Source of the DNA: an uncultured Clostridia bacterium
GTDB lineage: Bacteria > Bacillota > Clostridia > Lachnospirales > CAG-274
DNA: 40,336 nucleotides
Direction: 5' to 3'
Assembly (NCBI GenBank): GCA_944384215.1
Contig: CALWSN010000036.1
Coordinates: 1 to 40,336, forward strand
The notes under the pieces were generated by a model. That model had not been told where the DNA came from and searched no databases. It saw only the letters and a list, made by a program, of their open reading frames with translations. A program made the translations under genes and the position numbers. Below, piece after piece: positions 8,553 to 17,214 of the stretch; the stretch's first letter is position 1; the number at the start of each line of letters is the position of its first letter.

Positions 8553-9458
8553 ATGTCTTTTTCCTTAGATGTAAAAAAAGAAGTTTATACAATAATTAAT
8601 AATAGGCACTGTGCAATAGCAGAGCTATCAGCTATTATTGATTATTGTGCAGATATAGGTTATAATCCATTATTTATTAGCATATCATCTGAAAATAAAT
8701 TTATGTTAGATAAGTTTAAAAATCTTTTAAAATTTATTTTTAATATTGATATTAATATTGATACAGATAATGGTAAATCTTATAAAATTTTTATATGTGA
8801 CGAAGAATTAATAAACAAAATATTTAATATAATTAATAAAAACATATATGAAGAAGAGCTTTATAGCTCTTTAATAGTAAATAGTATATGTTGTAAAAGA
8901 GCATATATAAGAGGTGCTTTTTTAGGCGTTGGTTATATTTGTTCACCAGAAAAAAATTATCATTTAGAATTTATGTGTAATACATATAGCCAAGCACAAA
9001 ATCTTAAAAAACTAATTAATTTTTTTGATATAGATGCTAAAGCCATAGAAAAAAAAGAACATTTCATTGTTTATATAAAAGAAGCCGAGCAAATAGTTGA
9101 GCTATTAAACATTATAGAAGCTCATAAAGCATTATTAGAGCTTGAAAATATAAGAATATTTAAAGATGTTAGAAATAATATTAATAGAATAGTAAACTGT
9201 GAAACGGCTAATCTTAATAAAATTGTGTCAGCAAGTGTTAAGCAAAAAGAAAATATAGAATTTATTAAAAAAACAGTAGGGTTAGATTATTTACCAAAGC
9301 CTCTTAAAGAAATAGCTATCTTAAGACTTAATAATCCTGACATAAGCCTTCAAGAGCTTAGCCAAATGACCGACCCTATTATAACTAAGTCTGGTGTTAA
9401 TCATAGGCTTAAAAAAATAAATAGTATTGCAGAAAACCTAAGGGGGAAAATAAGATGA
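8553..9458 (+). CDS. whiA: Sporulation/cell division regulator WhiA
   Basis: A 301-residue WhiA: an N-terminal domain related to LAGLIDADG homing endonucleases but without catalysis, and a C-terminal helix-turn-helix. The start SFSLDVKKEVYTI is typical, RAYIRGAFLGVGYICSPEKNYHLEF is the homing-endonuclease-like block, and the last 90 residues hold the DNA-binding part (LKEIAILRLNNPDISLQELSQ). I chose the ATG at 8553; the GTG at 8544 lies inside its AGGTGAT site. Its stop codon overlaps the start of the HPr-like gene in ATGA, so the two are translationally coupled, as whiA and crh are neighbours in Bacillus. Confidence 0.95.
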   Translation: MSFSLDVKKEVYTIINNRHCAIAELSAIIDYCADIGYNPLFISISSENKFMLDKFKNLLKFIFNIDINIDTDNGKSYKIFICDEELINKIFNIINKNIYEEELYSSLIVNSICCKRAYIRGAFLGVGYICSPEKNYHLEFMCNTYSQAQNLKKLINFFDIDAKAIEKKEHFIVYIKEAEQIVELLNIIEAHKALLELENIRIFKDVRNNINRIVNCETANLNKIVSASVKQKENIEFIKKTVGLDYLPKPLKEIAILRLNNPDISLQELSQMTDPIITKSGVNHRLKKINSIAENLRGKIR

Positions 9459-9700
9459 AAGAACAAAATTTAAAAATAACAGCATCTATAGAGGCAAGAG
9501 AGGTTGCCTTAATTGTACAAACGGCTAGTAAATTTGCAAGCAGTATTAAAATTATGCTTGATGATAAAAAAGTAAATGCAAAAAGCATAATGGGTCTTAT
9601 TGCCCTTGGTGGTTTAGACGGAAAAGATGTTACTATTTCGGCAGAAGGACATGATGAAGAAGAGGCTATTAAAGAACTAGCAGATTTTTTAACTCAGTAA
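9455..9700 (+). CDS. HPr-like (Crh-type) protein lacking the catalytic histidine
   Basis: An 81-residue protein with the HPr fold. The regulatory site VNAKSIMGL with the serine equivalent to Ser46 (here Ser44) is intact, as is the C-terminal ISAEGHDEEEAIKELADFL. The active-site loop, normally GLHARPA, reads SIEAREVA: the phosphorylatable His15 is a glutamate (Glu13) and the proline is also gone. It therefore cannot carry phosphate for sugar uptake, but can still be a substrate of HPr kinase. Bacillus Crh has the same design with glutamine at this place and the same position after whiA. I infer a purely regulatory co-effector for a CcpA-like repressor. A true HPr must lie elsewhere in the genome. 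Confidence 0.88.
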   Translation: MKEQNLKITASIEAREVALIVQTASKFASSIKIMLDDKKVNAKSIMGLIALGGLDGKDVTISAEGHDEEEAIKELADFLTQ

Positions 9701-9706
9701 TTTATA

Positions 9707-9733
9707 AATAAGCTACCTTTATGGTAGCTTATT
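9707..9733 (+). terminator. Terminator after the hprK-whiA cluster
   Basis: AATAAGCTACC (9707-9717) pairs perfectly with GGTAGCTTATT (9723-9733) around a 5-base loop. The T-tract after it is short and mixed, so termination may be incomplete. Confidence 0.7.
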
Positions 9734-9768
9734 TAAGTTAAGTAAATTAAAACAACTAAGGAGATATT

Positions 9769-10278
9769 ATGGAAATTAGAAAATCTACATATGAAGATAT
9801 AGAAAATATAATGAAAATAATAAACCAAGCAAAGCAATATTTTATTGATGAAAAAATTTTTCAGTGGAGTGTGGAATATCCTAATAATAATACTATAAAA
9901 AATGATATAGATAATGATGTAAGTTTTGTTATTGTAGATAATAATAAAATTTTAGCTACATTTGCTCTTATTATAGGTGAAGACAAATGTTATAAAAACA
10001 TATATGAGGGTAAATGGTTAACAGACAATATATATGCTACTATACATAGAGTAGCCATAGATAATAGCTACAAAAGAAAGGGTATAGGCAATAAGCTTAT
10101 AGAATATAGCGAAAATTATTGTATAAATAATAATATTAAAAGCCTTAGAATAGATACTCATAAGTTAAACATACCTATGACTAAGCTTATAGAAAAAAAT
10201 AATTTTATTTATTGTGGTGTAATAAAAACAGAATATAACTCTAATAGAATTGCTTATGAAAAAGTTTTAAAACAATAA
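9769..10278 (+). CDS. GNAT family N-acetyltransferase
   Basis: A 169-residue cytoplasmic GNAT protein that should move an acetyl group from acetyl-CoA to an amine; the substrate is not known. The start MEIRKSTYEDIENIMKI and the WSVEYPNNNTIKND segment are typical of the common Firmicutes GNAT subgroup that carries a QW-x-x-YP motif. The acetyl-CoA binding motif A is IHRVAIDNSYKRKGIGNKLI, and RIDTHKLNIPMTKLIEKNNF matches motif B. The start ATG follows AAGGAGA. It stands alone between a terminator and the promoter of the purine permease. Confidence 0.85.
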   Translation: MEIRKSTYEDIENIMKIINQAKQYFIDEKIFQWSVEYPNNNTIKNDIDNDVSFVIVDNNKILATFALIIGEDKCYKNIYEGKWLTDNIYATIHRVAIDNSYKRKGIGNKLIEYSENYCINNNIKSLRIDTHKLNIPMTKLIEKNNFIYCGVIKTEYNSNRIAYEKVLKQ

Positions 10279-10282
10279 AGTT

Positions 10283-10300
10283 TATACAAAATTTTGTATA
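10283..10300. promoter_or_regulatory. Perfect 18-bp palindrome just before the permease promoter
   Basis: TATACAAAATTTTGTATA is perfectly symmetrical and ends 4 bp before the -35 box of the permease promoter. It has no GC core, so it is a poor terminator and a better candidate operator. I do not recognise the binding protein. Confidence 0.45.
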
Positions 10301-10304
10301 CAAC

Positions 10305-10332
10305 TTGACAATATTATAAAATTTGGTATATT
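10305..10332 (+). promoter_or_regulatory. Promoter of the NCS2 permease gene
   Basis: Consensus TTGACA (10305-10310) and TATATT (10327-10332), 16 bp apart. No purine riboswitch aptamer fits in the short leader that follows. Confidence 0.7.
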
Positions 10333-10384
10333 TATAAATGATGTATTTACCACATACAAATAATTAAATAGGAGAGTAGAAAAA

Positions 10385-11719
10385 ATGAACTTATTTAAGC
10401 TCAAAGAAAACGGAACAAATGTTTCAACAGAGGTTTTTGCTGGTATTACAACATTTATGACAATGGCTTATATTTTAGTTGTAAACCCAAATATCTTAAG
10501 CTCAACAGGTATGGACAAAGGGGCAATATTTACGGCAACAGCAATAGCAGCATTTTTAGGGTGTTTAATGATGGCTCTTTTAGCCAACTATCCTTTTGGT
10601 TTAGCACCAGGTATGGGGCTTAACGCTTATTTTGCTTATACAGTTGCTAATGAATATGGTTGGCAATTGGCACTTTTTGCAGTTTTTATTGAAGGTATAG
10701 TGTTTTTAATATTTTCATTTTTTAATATTAGAGAGGCAATATTTAACTCTGTACCGAAAAATTTAAAAAATGCTGTTAGTGTAGGGCTTGGTGTTTTTAT
10801 AACATTTATAGGGCTACAAAATGCAGGAATTGTTGTAAAAGACCCATCAACAGCTGTTGCTCTTGGTAATATTAAATCTGCTGCACCAGCTTTAGCTATG
10901 ATAGGTGTTATTATTACAGCAGTTTTAACTATTAAAAAAGTTAAAGGAGCACTATTTTGGGGTATATTAATAACTTGGGTGCTTGGTATAGTTTGCCAAA
11001 TATCAGGTATATATCAAGTTAATATTGAGCAAGGTCAATTTAGCCTTATACCAGAAGGTTTTATATCTATGCCACCATCTATAAAAGATATTAATCTTTT
11101 TACAGCTTTTAAAAGTATAGATTTTGGTGTAGTAAAAATTACAGATATAATTGTTATTGTTTTTGCATTTTTATTTGTAGATATGTTTGACACAATAGGT
11201 ACACTTATAGGTGTTTCTGAAAAAGCTAATTTTTTAGATAAAGATGGAAAATTACCTAAATTAAAACAAGCTCTTTTAGCAGATGCCGTTGCTACAACAG
11301 CAGGTGCTATGCTTGGTACATCTACTACTACTACATTTGTAGAAAGTGCATCTGGTGTTGCAGAAGGTGGGAGAACTGGTTTAACTTCAACAGTTACAGG
11401 TTTATTATTTTTAGTAGCATTAGTATTTTCACCTATATTTATTGCTATACCAGGATTTGCAACTGCTCCTACCCTTATTATTGTAGGTTTATTTATGATA
11501 GAAAATGTTGTTAATATAGATTTTAGTGATTATACAGAAGGTTTGCCAGCTTTTATAACTATAATAATGATGCCTTTTGCTTATAGCATAGCAGATGGTT
11601 TAATATTTGGGTTTTTAAGCTATGTATTTATAAAACTTTTAACTGGTAAAGCTAAAGATGTTAGCAAAGTAATGTACATATTATCTATATTATTCATTAT
11701 AAAATTAATATTAGAATAA
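10385..11719 (+). CDS. NCS2/AzgA-type purine permease
   Basis: A 444-residue integral membrane protein with many hydrophobic segments. It is of the AzgA/PbuG branch of the NCS2 family, proton symporters for adenine, guanine or hypoxanthine. The start FKLKENGTNVSTEVFAGITT, the PFGLAPGMGLNAYFAYTV half-helix, FVDMFDTIGTLIGVSEKANF and LGTSTTTTFVESASGVAEGG are hallmark segments of this branch and contain the substrate-binding residues. The start ATG lies behind AGGAGAG. It has its own promoter and a terminator after it, so it is a single-gene unit. Which purine it carries cannot be read from the sequence. Confidence 0.93.
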   Translation: MNLFKLKENGTNVSTEVFAGITTFMTMAYILVVNPNILSSTGMDKGAIFTATAIAAFLGCLMMALLANYPFGLAPGMGLNAYFAYTVANEYGWQLALFAVFIEGIVFLIFSFFNIREAIFNSVPKNLKNAVSVGLGVFITFIGLQNAGIVVKDPSTAVALGNIKSAAPALAMIGVIITAVLTIKKVKGALFWGILITWVLGIVCQISGIYQVNIEQGQFSLIPEGFISMPPSIKDINLFTAFKSIDFGVVKITDIIVIVFAFLFVDMFDTIGTLIGVSEKANFLDKDGKLPKLKQALLADAVATTAGAMLGTSTTTTFVESASGVAEGGRTGLTSTVTGLLFLVALVFSPIFIAIPGFATAPTLIIVGLFMIENVVNIDFSDYTEGLPAFITIIMMPFAYSIADGLIFGFLSYVFIKLLTGKAKDVSKVMYILSILFIIKLILE

Positions 11720-11738
11720 GTATAATAAAATTAGCTAA

Positions 11739-11761
11739 GGGTGTAGACAAAGTCTACACCC
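11739..11761. terminator. Hairpin terminator between permease and amidase genes
   Basis: GGGTGTAGAC (11739-11748) pairs with GTCTACACCC (11752-11761) around AAA. The genes on both sides converge on it. The inner 21 bases recur as their reverse complement at 37657-37677. Confidence 0.75.
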
Positions 11762-11799
11762 TCAAACTATGTTTTAATATAGTGTTAAATTAATTTTAT

Positions 11800-12330
11800 T
11801 TATGTTGTAAACTGAGCAACTCCGTTAGCTATACCAATAGCACAGTTTTGCCTAAAGGTATTTGTAGCTAGTAAGCTAGCCTCAAAAGGATTTGAGATAA
11901 AAGCTGTTTCTACAAGTATAGCAGGCATTCTTGTAAGGCGAAGCACGGCAAAATTTGCAGAAAATACGCCTAAATCTTTTAGCTCTATTTGTCTAACAAG
12001 ATTATTATTTACCACTTTTGCAAAATTTTCTGCTATTGTACCAGGTCTATAAAAATAAGTAGACGTACCATTAGCCTCTGGGTTTACATTAGAATTGCAA
12101 TGTATACTTACAAAGTAATCTGCACCCCATTCGTTGGCCATTCTTGCTCTTTCAGATAATGTTACTGTTGTATCTGTTGTTCTAGAATAATTTATCTCAT
12201 ATCCCCAATTTGATAATATACGCCCTAGTTTTAAACCAATATCTAAATTTACATTTGCCTCGTATAGACCATTAGGCCCTATTGCACCAGGGTTTTTGCC
12301 ACCGTGTCCTGGGTCTATAAAAATTTTCAT
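11800..12330 (-). CDS. N-acetylmuramoyl-L-alanine amidase (Amidase_3), no signal peptide
   Basis: A 176-residue zinc amidase that cuts the bond between N-acetylmuramic acid and L-alanine in peptidoglycan. It is a bare catalytic domain. The zinc ligands are H9 (DPGHGG), E24 (LYEANVN) and H77 (VSIHCNS), and the catalytic glutamate is E141 (VETAFISN). There is no signal peptide, membrane segment or binding domain, so it either acts in the mother cell or at lysis, or leaves by a non-classical route, as in some phage endolysins and spore enzymes. No phage genes are nearby. The ATG follows GGAGGT. It is the only minus-strand gene between 4112 and 29574. Confidence 0.93.
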   Translation of the reverse strand: MKIFIDPGHGGKNPGAIGPNGLYEANVNLDIGLKLGRILSNWGYEINYSRTTDTTVTLSERARMANEWGADYFVSIHCNSNVNPEANGTSTYFYRPGTIAENFAKVVNNNLVRQIELKDLGVFSANFAVLRLTRMPAILVETAFISNPFEASLLATNTFRQNCAIGIANGVAQFTT

Positions 12331-12458
12331 AATATACCTCCAAATAAGTTATATTAATAAATTTATTACATATAGCTTATTTTATATTACAAATATATTG
12401 CTTTATTATATAAATAGTAATATACTTAAAGAAATATAAATAAAAGGGAGAGTGTGTT

Positions 12459-13901
12459 ATGAAAAAGCCTAATATATTATTAATAATGATAGACCAATTA
12501 AGATTTGATACACTAGGTTTTATGGGGCATAAAATAGTAAAAACACCACACATAGATACCTTAGCAGGAGAGGGGATTATATTTAATAAAGCTTATTCAT
12601 CTTGCCCAAGTTGCATACCAGCAAGAGCAGCTTTGTTTACAGGTCTTTCACAAAAAAATCACAAAGGAATAGGATATTTAGACGGTGTTAAATGGGACTA
12701 CCAAACTACACTTCCAGAAGAACTTGCAAAACAAGGATATTATACACAATGTGTAGGTAAAATGCACGTTGCACCACTTAGAAATAATTTAGGGTTTCAT
12801 AATGTAGAGCTTCATGATGGGTATTTACATTATTATAGAAGAGAAGACACTCCTTCTTATGAAAATCAAAAAATAGCAGATGACTATTATTATTATTTAA
12901 AAAATGAGCTAGGTATAGAGGCAGACACAACAGATACTGGACTTGATTGTAACTCTTGGGTGGCTAGACCTTGGATATATGATGAAAAATATCACCCTAC
13001 AAACTGGGTATCTACAAGAAGTATAGATTTTTTAAGAAGAAGAGATAGAGATAAGCCATTCTTTTTAATGGCTTCTTATGTTAGACCACACCCACCATTT
13101 GATGCACCAGCTTATTATTTTGATTTGTATAAAAATGAAAATATACCAAATAGCCCAGTTGGTGATTGGGTAGATGAAAATATTATGAAAAATAGCCCGA
13201 AAGATTTTATGTCTAGTATAGCACCTAATGATGATGAGCTTATAAGACAAGCTAAAATAGGCTATTATGCTTGTATAACACATTTAGACCATCAAATAGG
13301 AAGACTTATACAAGAGCTTAAAGAACGTCAATTATATGATGATACACTTATTATTTTTACATCAGACCACGGCGAGCTTTTAATGGACCATAATCTTTTT
13401 AGAAAAGCTTTACCTTACGAAGGTTCATCACATATACCTTTTATTATATCTGGTGGATATAATGCTTTAAAATGTGTTAAAAATAGTGTTTGTAATAGTA
13501 TAATAGAGCTTAGAGATATTTTACCAACTCTAATAGACTATATAGGTGGGGATATACCTAAAAATATAGATGGCAAAAGCTTGTTACCTTTAATACAGGA
13601 TACCACTAAAAATATTAGAGAATATTTACACGGTGAACATTCTTATGGAGATAAATCTAATCACTTTATTGTTACAAAAAAAGATAAATATATATGGTAT
13701 TATAAAACAGGGGAAGAACAGTATTTTAATATTGAAAATGACCCTATGGAAGAAAAAAATCTTATAAATAACAAAGATTATAAAGAAAGAATAATAAAGC
13801 TTAAAACCTATCTTATAGACGAACTAAAAGATAGAGAAGAAAAATTTACAGATGGTAAAAAATTACATACAATTAAGCAAGAAAAATATATTTTAAGCTA
13901 A
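12459..13901 (+). CDS. Type I sulfatase family hydrolase (Cys-type)
   Basis: A 480-residue alkaline-phosphatase-superfamily enzyme. The start PNILLIMIDQLRFDTLG gives the metal ligand D12 with Q13. The sulfatase signature is C-I-P-A-R at residues 52-56, where C52 must be oxidised to formylglycine; in an anaerobe this needs a radical SAM maturase (anSME), which is not in this window. The later FTSDHGELLMDHNLFRK block holds further metal and active-site residues, and LHGEHSYG is near the C-terminal part. No signal peptide is present, so it should be cytoplasmic and act on imported sulfate or phosphonate esters. Choline-sulfatase-like and phosphonate monoester hydrolase-like roles are both possible. 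It appears to be a single gene. Confidence 0.88.
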   Translation: MKKPNILLIMIDQLRFDTLGFMGHKIVKTPHIDTLAGEGIIFNKAYSSCPSCIPARAALFTGLSQKNHKGIGYLDGVKWDYQTTLPEELAKQGYYTQCVGKMHVAPLRNNLGFHNVELHDGYLHYYRREDTPSYENQKIADDYYYYLKNELGIEADTTDTGLDCNSWVARPWIYDEKYHPTNWVSTRSIDFLRRRDRDKPFFLMASYVRPHPPFDAPAYYFDLYKNENIPNSPVGDWVDENIMKNSPKDFMSSIAPNDDELIRQAKIGYYACITHLDHQIGRLIQELKERQLYDDTLIIFTSDHGELLMDHNLFRKALPYEGSSHIPFIISGGYNALKCVKNSVCNSIIELRDILPTLIDYIGGDIPKNIDGKSLLPLIQDTTKNIREYLHGEHSYGDKSNHFIVTKKDKYIWYYKTGEEQYFNIENDPMEEKNLINNKDYKERIIKLKTYLIDELKDREEKFTDGKKLHTIKQEKYILS

Positions 13902-13968
13902 AAATTTATACTTTTTTATAAATTTATCGTATAATTTACAAAAGTTTAAAATAGAAAGGTAGATAAAA

Positions 13969-15678
13969 ATGAATTATAAAAGAAAAAATACATTATTTAA
14001 AAATGTATTTAAAATATTTTGTTTATTTATTTTGGTTATAATTTTAGCTGTTTTAGCTAAAATTTATTTACCAAGTTTTGAAAAATTAGATTATAGAGAT
14101 AGTGTAAAATTAGCTAAAGATGAAATAGGTATAAATATGCAACTAGATTATATACCTATGAAAAATATACCTTTATATGAAAATGGTGAAATATACTTAC
14201 CTGTAGATTTTGTTAAAGAATATATAGACAACTATATTTATTGGGACAAAGAAGAAAATAAATTAACTATAACAAATGAACACAATGTTATAAGAATGAA
14301 AACAGATGAACTAGAATATTTTATAAACAATGAACCTTTAGAGCTAGATTTACCTATATATAATATAGAAAATGTAGCATATATGTCAAAATCTTTTTTA
14401 GAAGACTTTTATCAGTTACAATTTGAATATATAGAATCTACAAAAATGCTTAATATAATAAAAGATGATTATAAAATGGCTAGCCTATCTAAAAATACTA
14501 AACTTAGAAAAGGAGCAAATAAAAAATCTCCTTATGTTGAAAAGCTTAAAAAGGGAGATACTGTTTATTTTTATGAAAATGAAGAAAATGGATATACAAG
14601 AGTAATATCCCAAAGTGGTTTTAGTGGATTTATACCTTCAAACACCATTGTTAATATACAAGATTTAATGGTAGAAAATAATTATGAAAATGATTATGTA
14701 GCACAAGCTCCTTGGAATGTTGAAAATGGTAAAATAAATCTTGTTTTTGACCAAATGCAAAATGTAATAGCTAATAGTTCTGAAAGCAGAAGAACTTATC
14801 ATGATGGTGTAGATGTTTTAGTGCCTACTTGGTTTTCTTTTAAAGACGAAAGTGGTAAAATATTAAATATAGCAGACAAAGGTTATGTAGATTGGGCACA
14901 TAGTAATAGTTATAAAGTTTGGGGGCTTTTAACAGATAATTTTGATAAAAATATATCTCATAGTGTTTTATCATCTACCAAAACAAGAGAATATGTTATA
15001 AAACAATTATTAGCTTATGTTTCTATGTATGACTTAGATGGTATAAATATAGACTTTGAAAGTGTGCCAAAAGAAGATGGTGAAAACTTTATACAGTTTT
15101 TAAGAGAGCTAGCACCAGCTTTAAGACAAGAAGGAGCTGTTTTATCTGTTGATTTATTTGTGCCTAAGCCTTGGACAGCTCATTATAATAGAAATGAAGT
15201 AGGTAAAATAGCAGATTATGTTATAGTAATGGGTTATGATGAACACTATGCAGGGTCTGAAAATGCAGGTTCTGTTGCTTCTATGTCTTGGTCAGAAATT
15301 GCTATAAAAGATACATTAGCAGAAGGAGTGCCTAAAGAAAAACTTATACTAGGTATACCTTTTTATTGTAGAGTGTGGACAGAAACTTTAGAAAATGGAC
15401 AAATAAGCCTTACATCTAAAGCCTACGGAATGAACGGTGCTTATAATTTTATAGAAGAAAAGGGTGGCACATTTACATTTGATGAAGAAACAGGGCAAAA
15501 TTATGGAGAAGCTAAAGAAGATAACAAAACATATAAAGTTTGGTTAGAAGATGAACAAAGTATATCTAAAAGGTTAGACCTTGTTTTAGAATATGACATA
15601 GCAGGTGCAGGAGCCTGGAAAAAAGGCCTAGAAAAAGAAGAAATATGGCCTATATTAAAAGAAAAACTGAAGGAATAA
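13969..15678 (+). CDS. Membrane-anchored GH18 hydrolase with SH3 and copper-amine-oxidase-like domains
   Basis: A 569-residue wall-associated protein resembling spore-germination and wall-lytic GH18 enzymes. One N-terminal membrane anchor (about residues 13-34) is followed by a copper amine oxidase N-terminal-like domain (about 55-165), an SH3 domain (about 170-225, LRKGANKKSPYVEKLKKGDT) and a GH18 barrel to the end. The catalytic motif D-L-D-G-I-N-I-D-F-E is complete, with proton donor E364. MGYDEHYAGSENAGSVASMSW is a typical GH18 active-site strand. I expect cleavage of N-acetylglucosamine-containing chains of peptidoglycan. The queG gene begins 3 bp after it. Confidence 0.9.
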   Translation: MNYKRKNTLFKNVFKIFCLFILVIILAVLAKIYLPSFEKLDYRDSVKLAKDEIGINMQLDYIPMKNIPLYENGEIYLPVDFVKEYIDNYIYWDKEENKLTITNEHNVIRMKTDELEYFINNEPLELDLPIYNIENVAYMSKSFLEDFYQLQFEYIESTKMLNIIKDDYKMASLSKNTKLRKGANKKSPYVEKLKKGDTVYFYENEENGYTRVISQSGFSGFIPSNTIVNIQDLMVENNYENDYVAQAPWNVENGKINLVFDQMQNVIANSSESRRTYHDGVDVLVPTWFSFKDESGKILNIADKGYVDWAHSNSYKVWGLLTDNFDKNISHSVLSSTKTREYVIKQLLAYVSMYDLDGINIDFESVPKEDGENFIQFLRELAPALRQEGAVLSVDLFVPKPWTAHYNRNEVGKIADYVIVMGYDEHYAGSENAGSVASMSWSEIAIKDTLAEGVPKEKLILGIPFYCRVWTETLENGQISLTSKAYGMNGAYNFIEEKGGTFTFDEETGQNYGEAKEDNKTYKVWLEDEQSISKRLDLVLEYDIAGAGAWKKGLEKEEIWPILKEKLKE

Positions 15679-15681
15679 CAT

Positions 15682-16662
15682 ATGACAATAGAAGAAAAAA
15701 TATACTCTTTTGAAGAAGAAAACACAGTAATAGGCATAGGAGATGCAAGTCCTTTTTATAATATAAAGCCTATATTAGAAAAAACAGAAGTACCTTTTGT
15801 AGAAAAAGATATAGAAAAAAGAATAAATCCTATGCTTATAAGAAATGATGCAAAAAGCATAATAGCATTAGGTCTTAGCTATAACAAAGTTTTTGTAGGT
15901 AATATAGACAATAAAATAAGAGGTAAAATATCTATTGGTGCTATGGGCACAGACTATCACATACTTATAAAAGACAAGCTAGAGCATATAAAAAATAGTC
16001 TTAATATAGAAGGAGATATATTTGTAGATACAGGGCCTTTGGTAGATAGAGAAGTTGCTAAAAGATGTGGGCTTGGACAAATAGGTAAAAGTGGTAATAT
16101 TATTAACAAAAAGCTTGGCTCTATATTTTTTATAGGCTATATTATAACAAATATAGAGCTTAAACCTACTAAAAACATATATACTAAAGATTTATGTAAA
16201 GATTGTGATAAATGTATAAAGGCTTGTCCTAGTGGCTCTATATTAGAAGATGGGTTTGACTATAAAATGTGTATATCTTATCTTACACAAAAAAAAGAGC
16301 TAGAAAGTGAACAAGAAAAAAGCCTTATTAACAGACAAATATATGGCTGTGATATTTGTCAAAAAGTTTGCCCTTATAACAAAGAGGTTTATAAAGAAAA
16401 TATATATGATGTAGATATTTTTTACCCTGATATAGAGTTTATTTTAAATATGACTAATAAAGACTTTGAAAATACCTATAAAAAAACAGCTTGTGGCTGG
16501 CGTGGTAAAAAAATTTTACAACGTAATGCTATTATAGCTTTAGCTAATTATAAATACAGCGAAGAAGCTATTGAATTATTAGAAAATTTGAAAAAGGACA
16601 CAAGAGAAGATATAAAAAATTATGCCCTATGGGCAATAGAAAAATTAAATAGTAAAAGGTGA
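15682..16662 (+). CDS. queG: Epoxyqueuosine reductase
   Basis: Last step of queuosine synthesis: reduces epoxyqueuosine in tRNA to queuosine with a cobalamin and two [4Fe-4S] clusters. The 326-residue protein has DTGPLVDREVAKRCGLGQIG, the conserved cobalamin/active-site region, and two ferredoxin-like cysteine sets, CKDCDKCIKACPSGSI and CDICQKVCPYNKE. The C-terminal HEAT-like repeats (ILQRNAIIALANYKYSEEAI) bind tRNA. The length is that of the short Firmicutes form. It starts 3 bp after the GH18 gene behind GAAGGA and is followed 4 bp later by recU, so the four genes from 13969 to 18456 seem to be one transcript. Confidence 0.95.
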   Translation: MTIEEKIYSFEEENTVIGIGDASPFYNIKPILEKTEVPFVEKDIEKRINPMLIRNDAKSIIALGLSYNKVFVGNIDNKIRGKISIGAMGTDYHILIKDKLEHIKNSLNIEGDIFVDTGPLVDREVAKRCGLGQIGKSGNIINKKLGSIFFIGYIITNIELKPTKNIYTKDLCKDCDKCIKACPSGSILEDGFDYKMCISYLTQKKELESEQEKSLINRQIYGCDICQKVCPYNKEVYKENIYDVDIFYPDIEFILNMTNKDFENTYKKTACGWRGKKILQRNAIIALANYKYSEEAIELLENLKKDTREDIKNYALWAIEKLNSKR

Positions 16663-16666
16663 AAAA

Positions 16667-17200
16667 ATGGCATATTTTAATAGTCGTGGGCTTAGAGGTA
16701 GCACCTTAGAAGAATTTATTAATCTTACTAATGATGTATATAGAGAGAAAAATTTGGCAATAATTCAAAAGATACCAACTCCTATAACTCCTGTAAAAAT
16801 AAATAACGAAAATAAAACTATAACACTTGCTTATTTTAACGAAAAAAGTACAGTAGATTATATGGGAGTAGTGCAAGGTATACCAGTATGTTTTGATGCT
16901 AAAGAAACAAGCCAAAAATTTTTACCCTTACAAAATATACATCAGCACCAAGTAGATTTTATGAAAGATTTTGAAAAACAAGAAGGTGTTGCCTTTATGC
17001 TAGTATATTTTAAAATGTATGATGAATATTATTATTTACCTTTTAAAGATATATTAAAATTTTGGGAAGATGCTAAAAATGGTGGTAGAAAATCTATACC
17101 ATATAAAGCATTTGATAAAAAATATATTATAAAACAAAATGGTAAATTTTATGTACATTATTTAGAAGCATTAAACACATACTTAAATGAAAATTGTTAA
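16667..17200 (+). CDS. recU: Holliday junction resolvase RecU
   Basis: Firmicutes resolvase that cuts four-way DNA junctions in recombination and repair, the counterpart of RuvC. The 177-residue protein shows NSRGLRGSTLEEFINLTND, IQKIPTPITPVKI, the catalytic block STVDYMGVVQGIPVCFDAKE with acidic metal ligands, then FLPLQNIHQHQVDFM. These are the RecU hallmarks of the PD-(D/E)XK nuclease fold. It starts 4 bp after queG behind AGGTG. Its stop codon precedes the GTG of the lipoprotein gene by 14 bp. In many Firmicutes recU pairs with a penicillin-binding protein; that neighbour is missing here. Confidence 0.93.
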   Translation: MAYFNSRGLRGSTLEEFINLTNDVYREKNLAIIQKIPTPITPVKINNENKTITLAYFNEKSTVDYMGVVQGIPVCFDAKETSQKFLPLQNIHQHQVDFMKDFEKQEGVAFMLVYFKMYDEYYYLPFKDILKFWEDAKNGGRKSIPYKAFDKKYIIKQNGKFYVHYLEALNTYLNENC

Positions 17201-17214
17201 AAGAAGGTGTGTTT

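Noticed and set aside
10333-10384. Purine riboswitch before the NCS2 permease
   Set aside because: Only about 50 bp remain between promoter and start codon, too short, and the conserved aptamer bases are not seen.
11800-12330. Amidase as a remnant of a prophage lysis cassette
   Set aside because: No holin, tail, capsid or integrase gene nearby; the neighbours are ordinary chromosomal genes.
12365-12391. Two ATTACA hexamers upstream of the amidase as a WalR box
   Set aside because: They are 21 bp apart and the middle position does not match, so the 11-bp phase is not kept.
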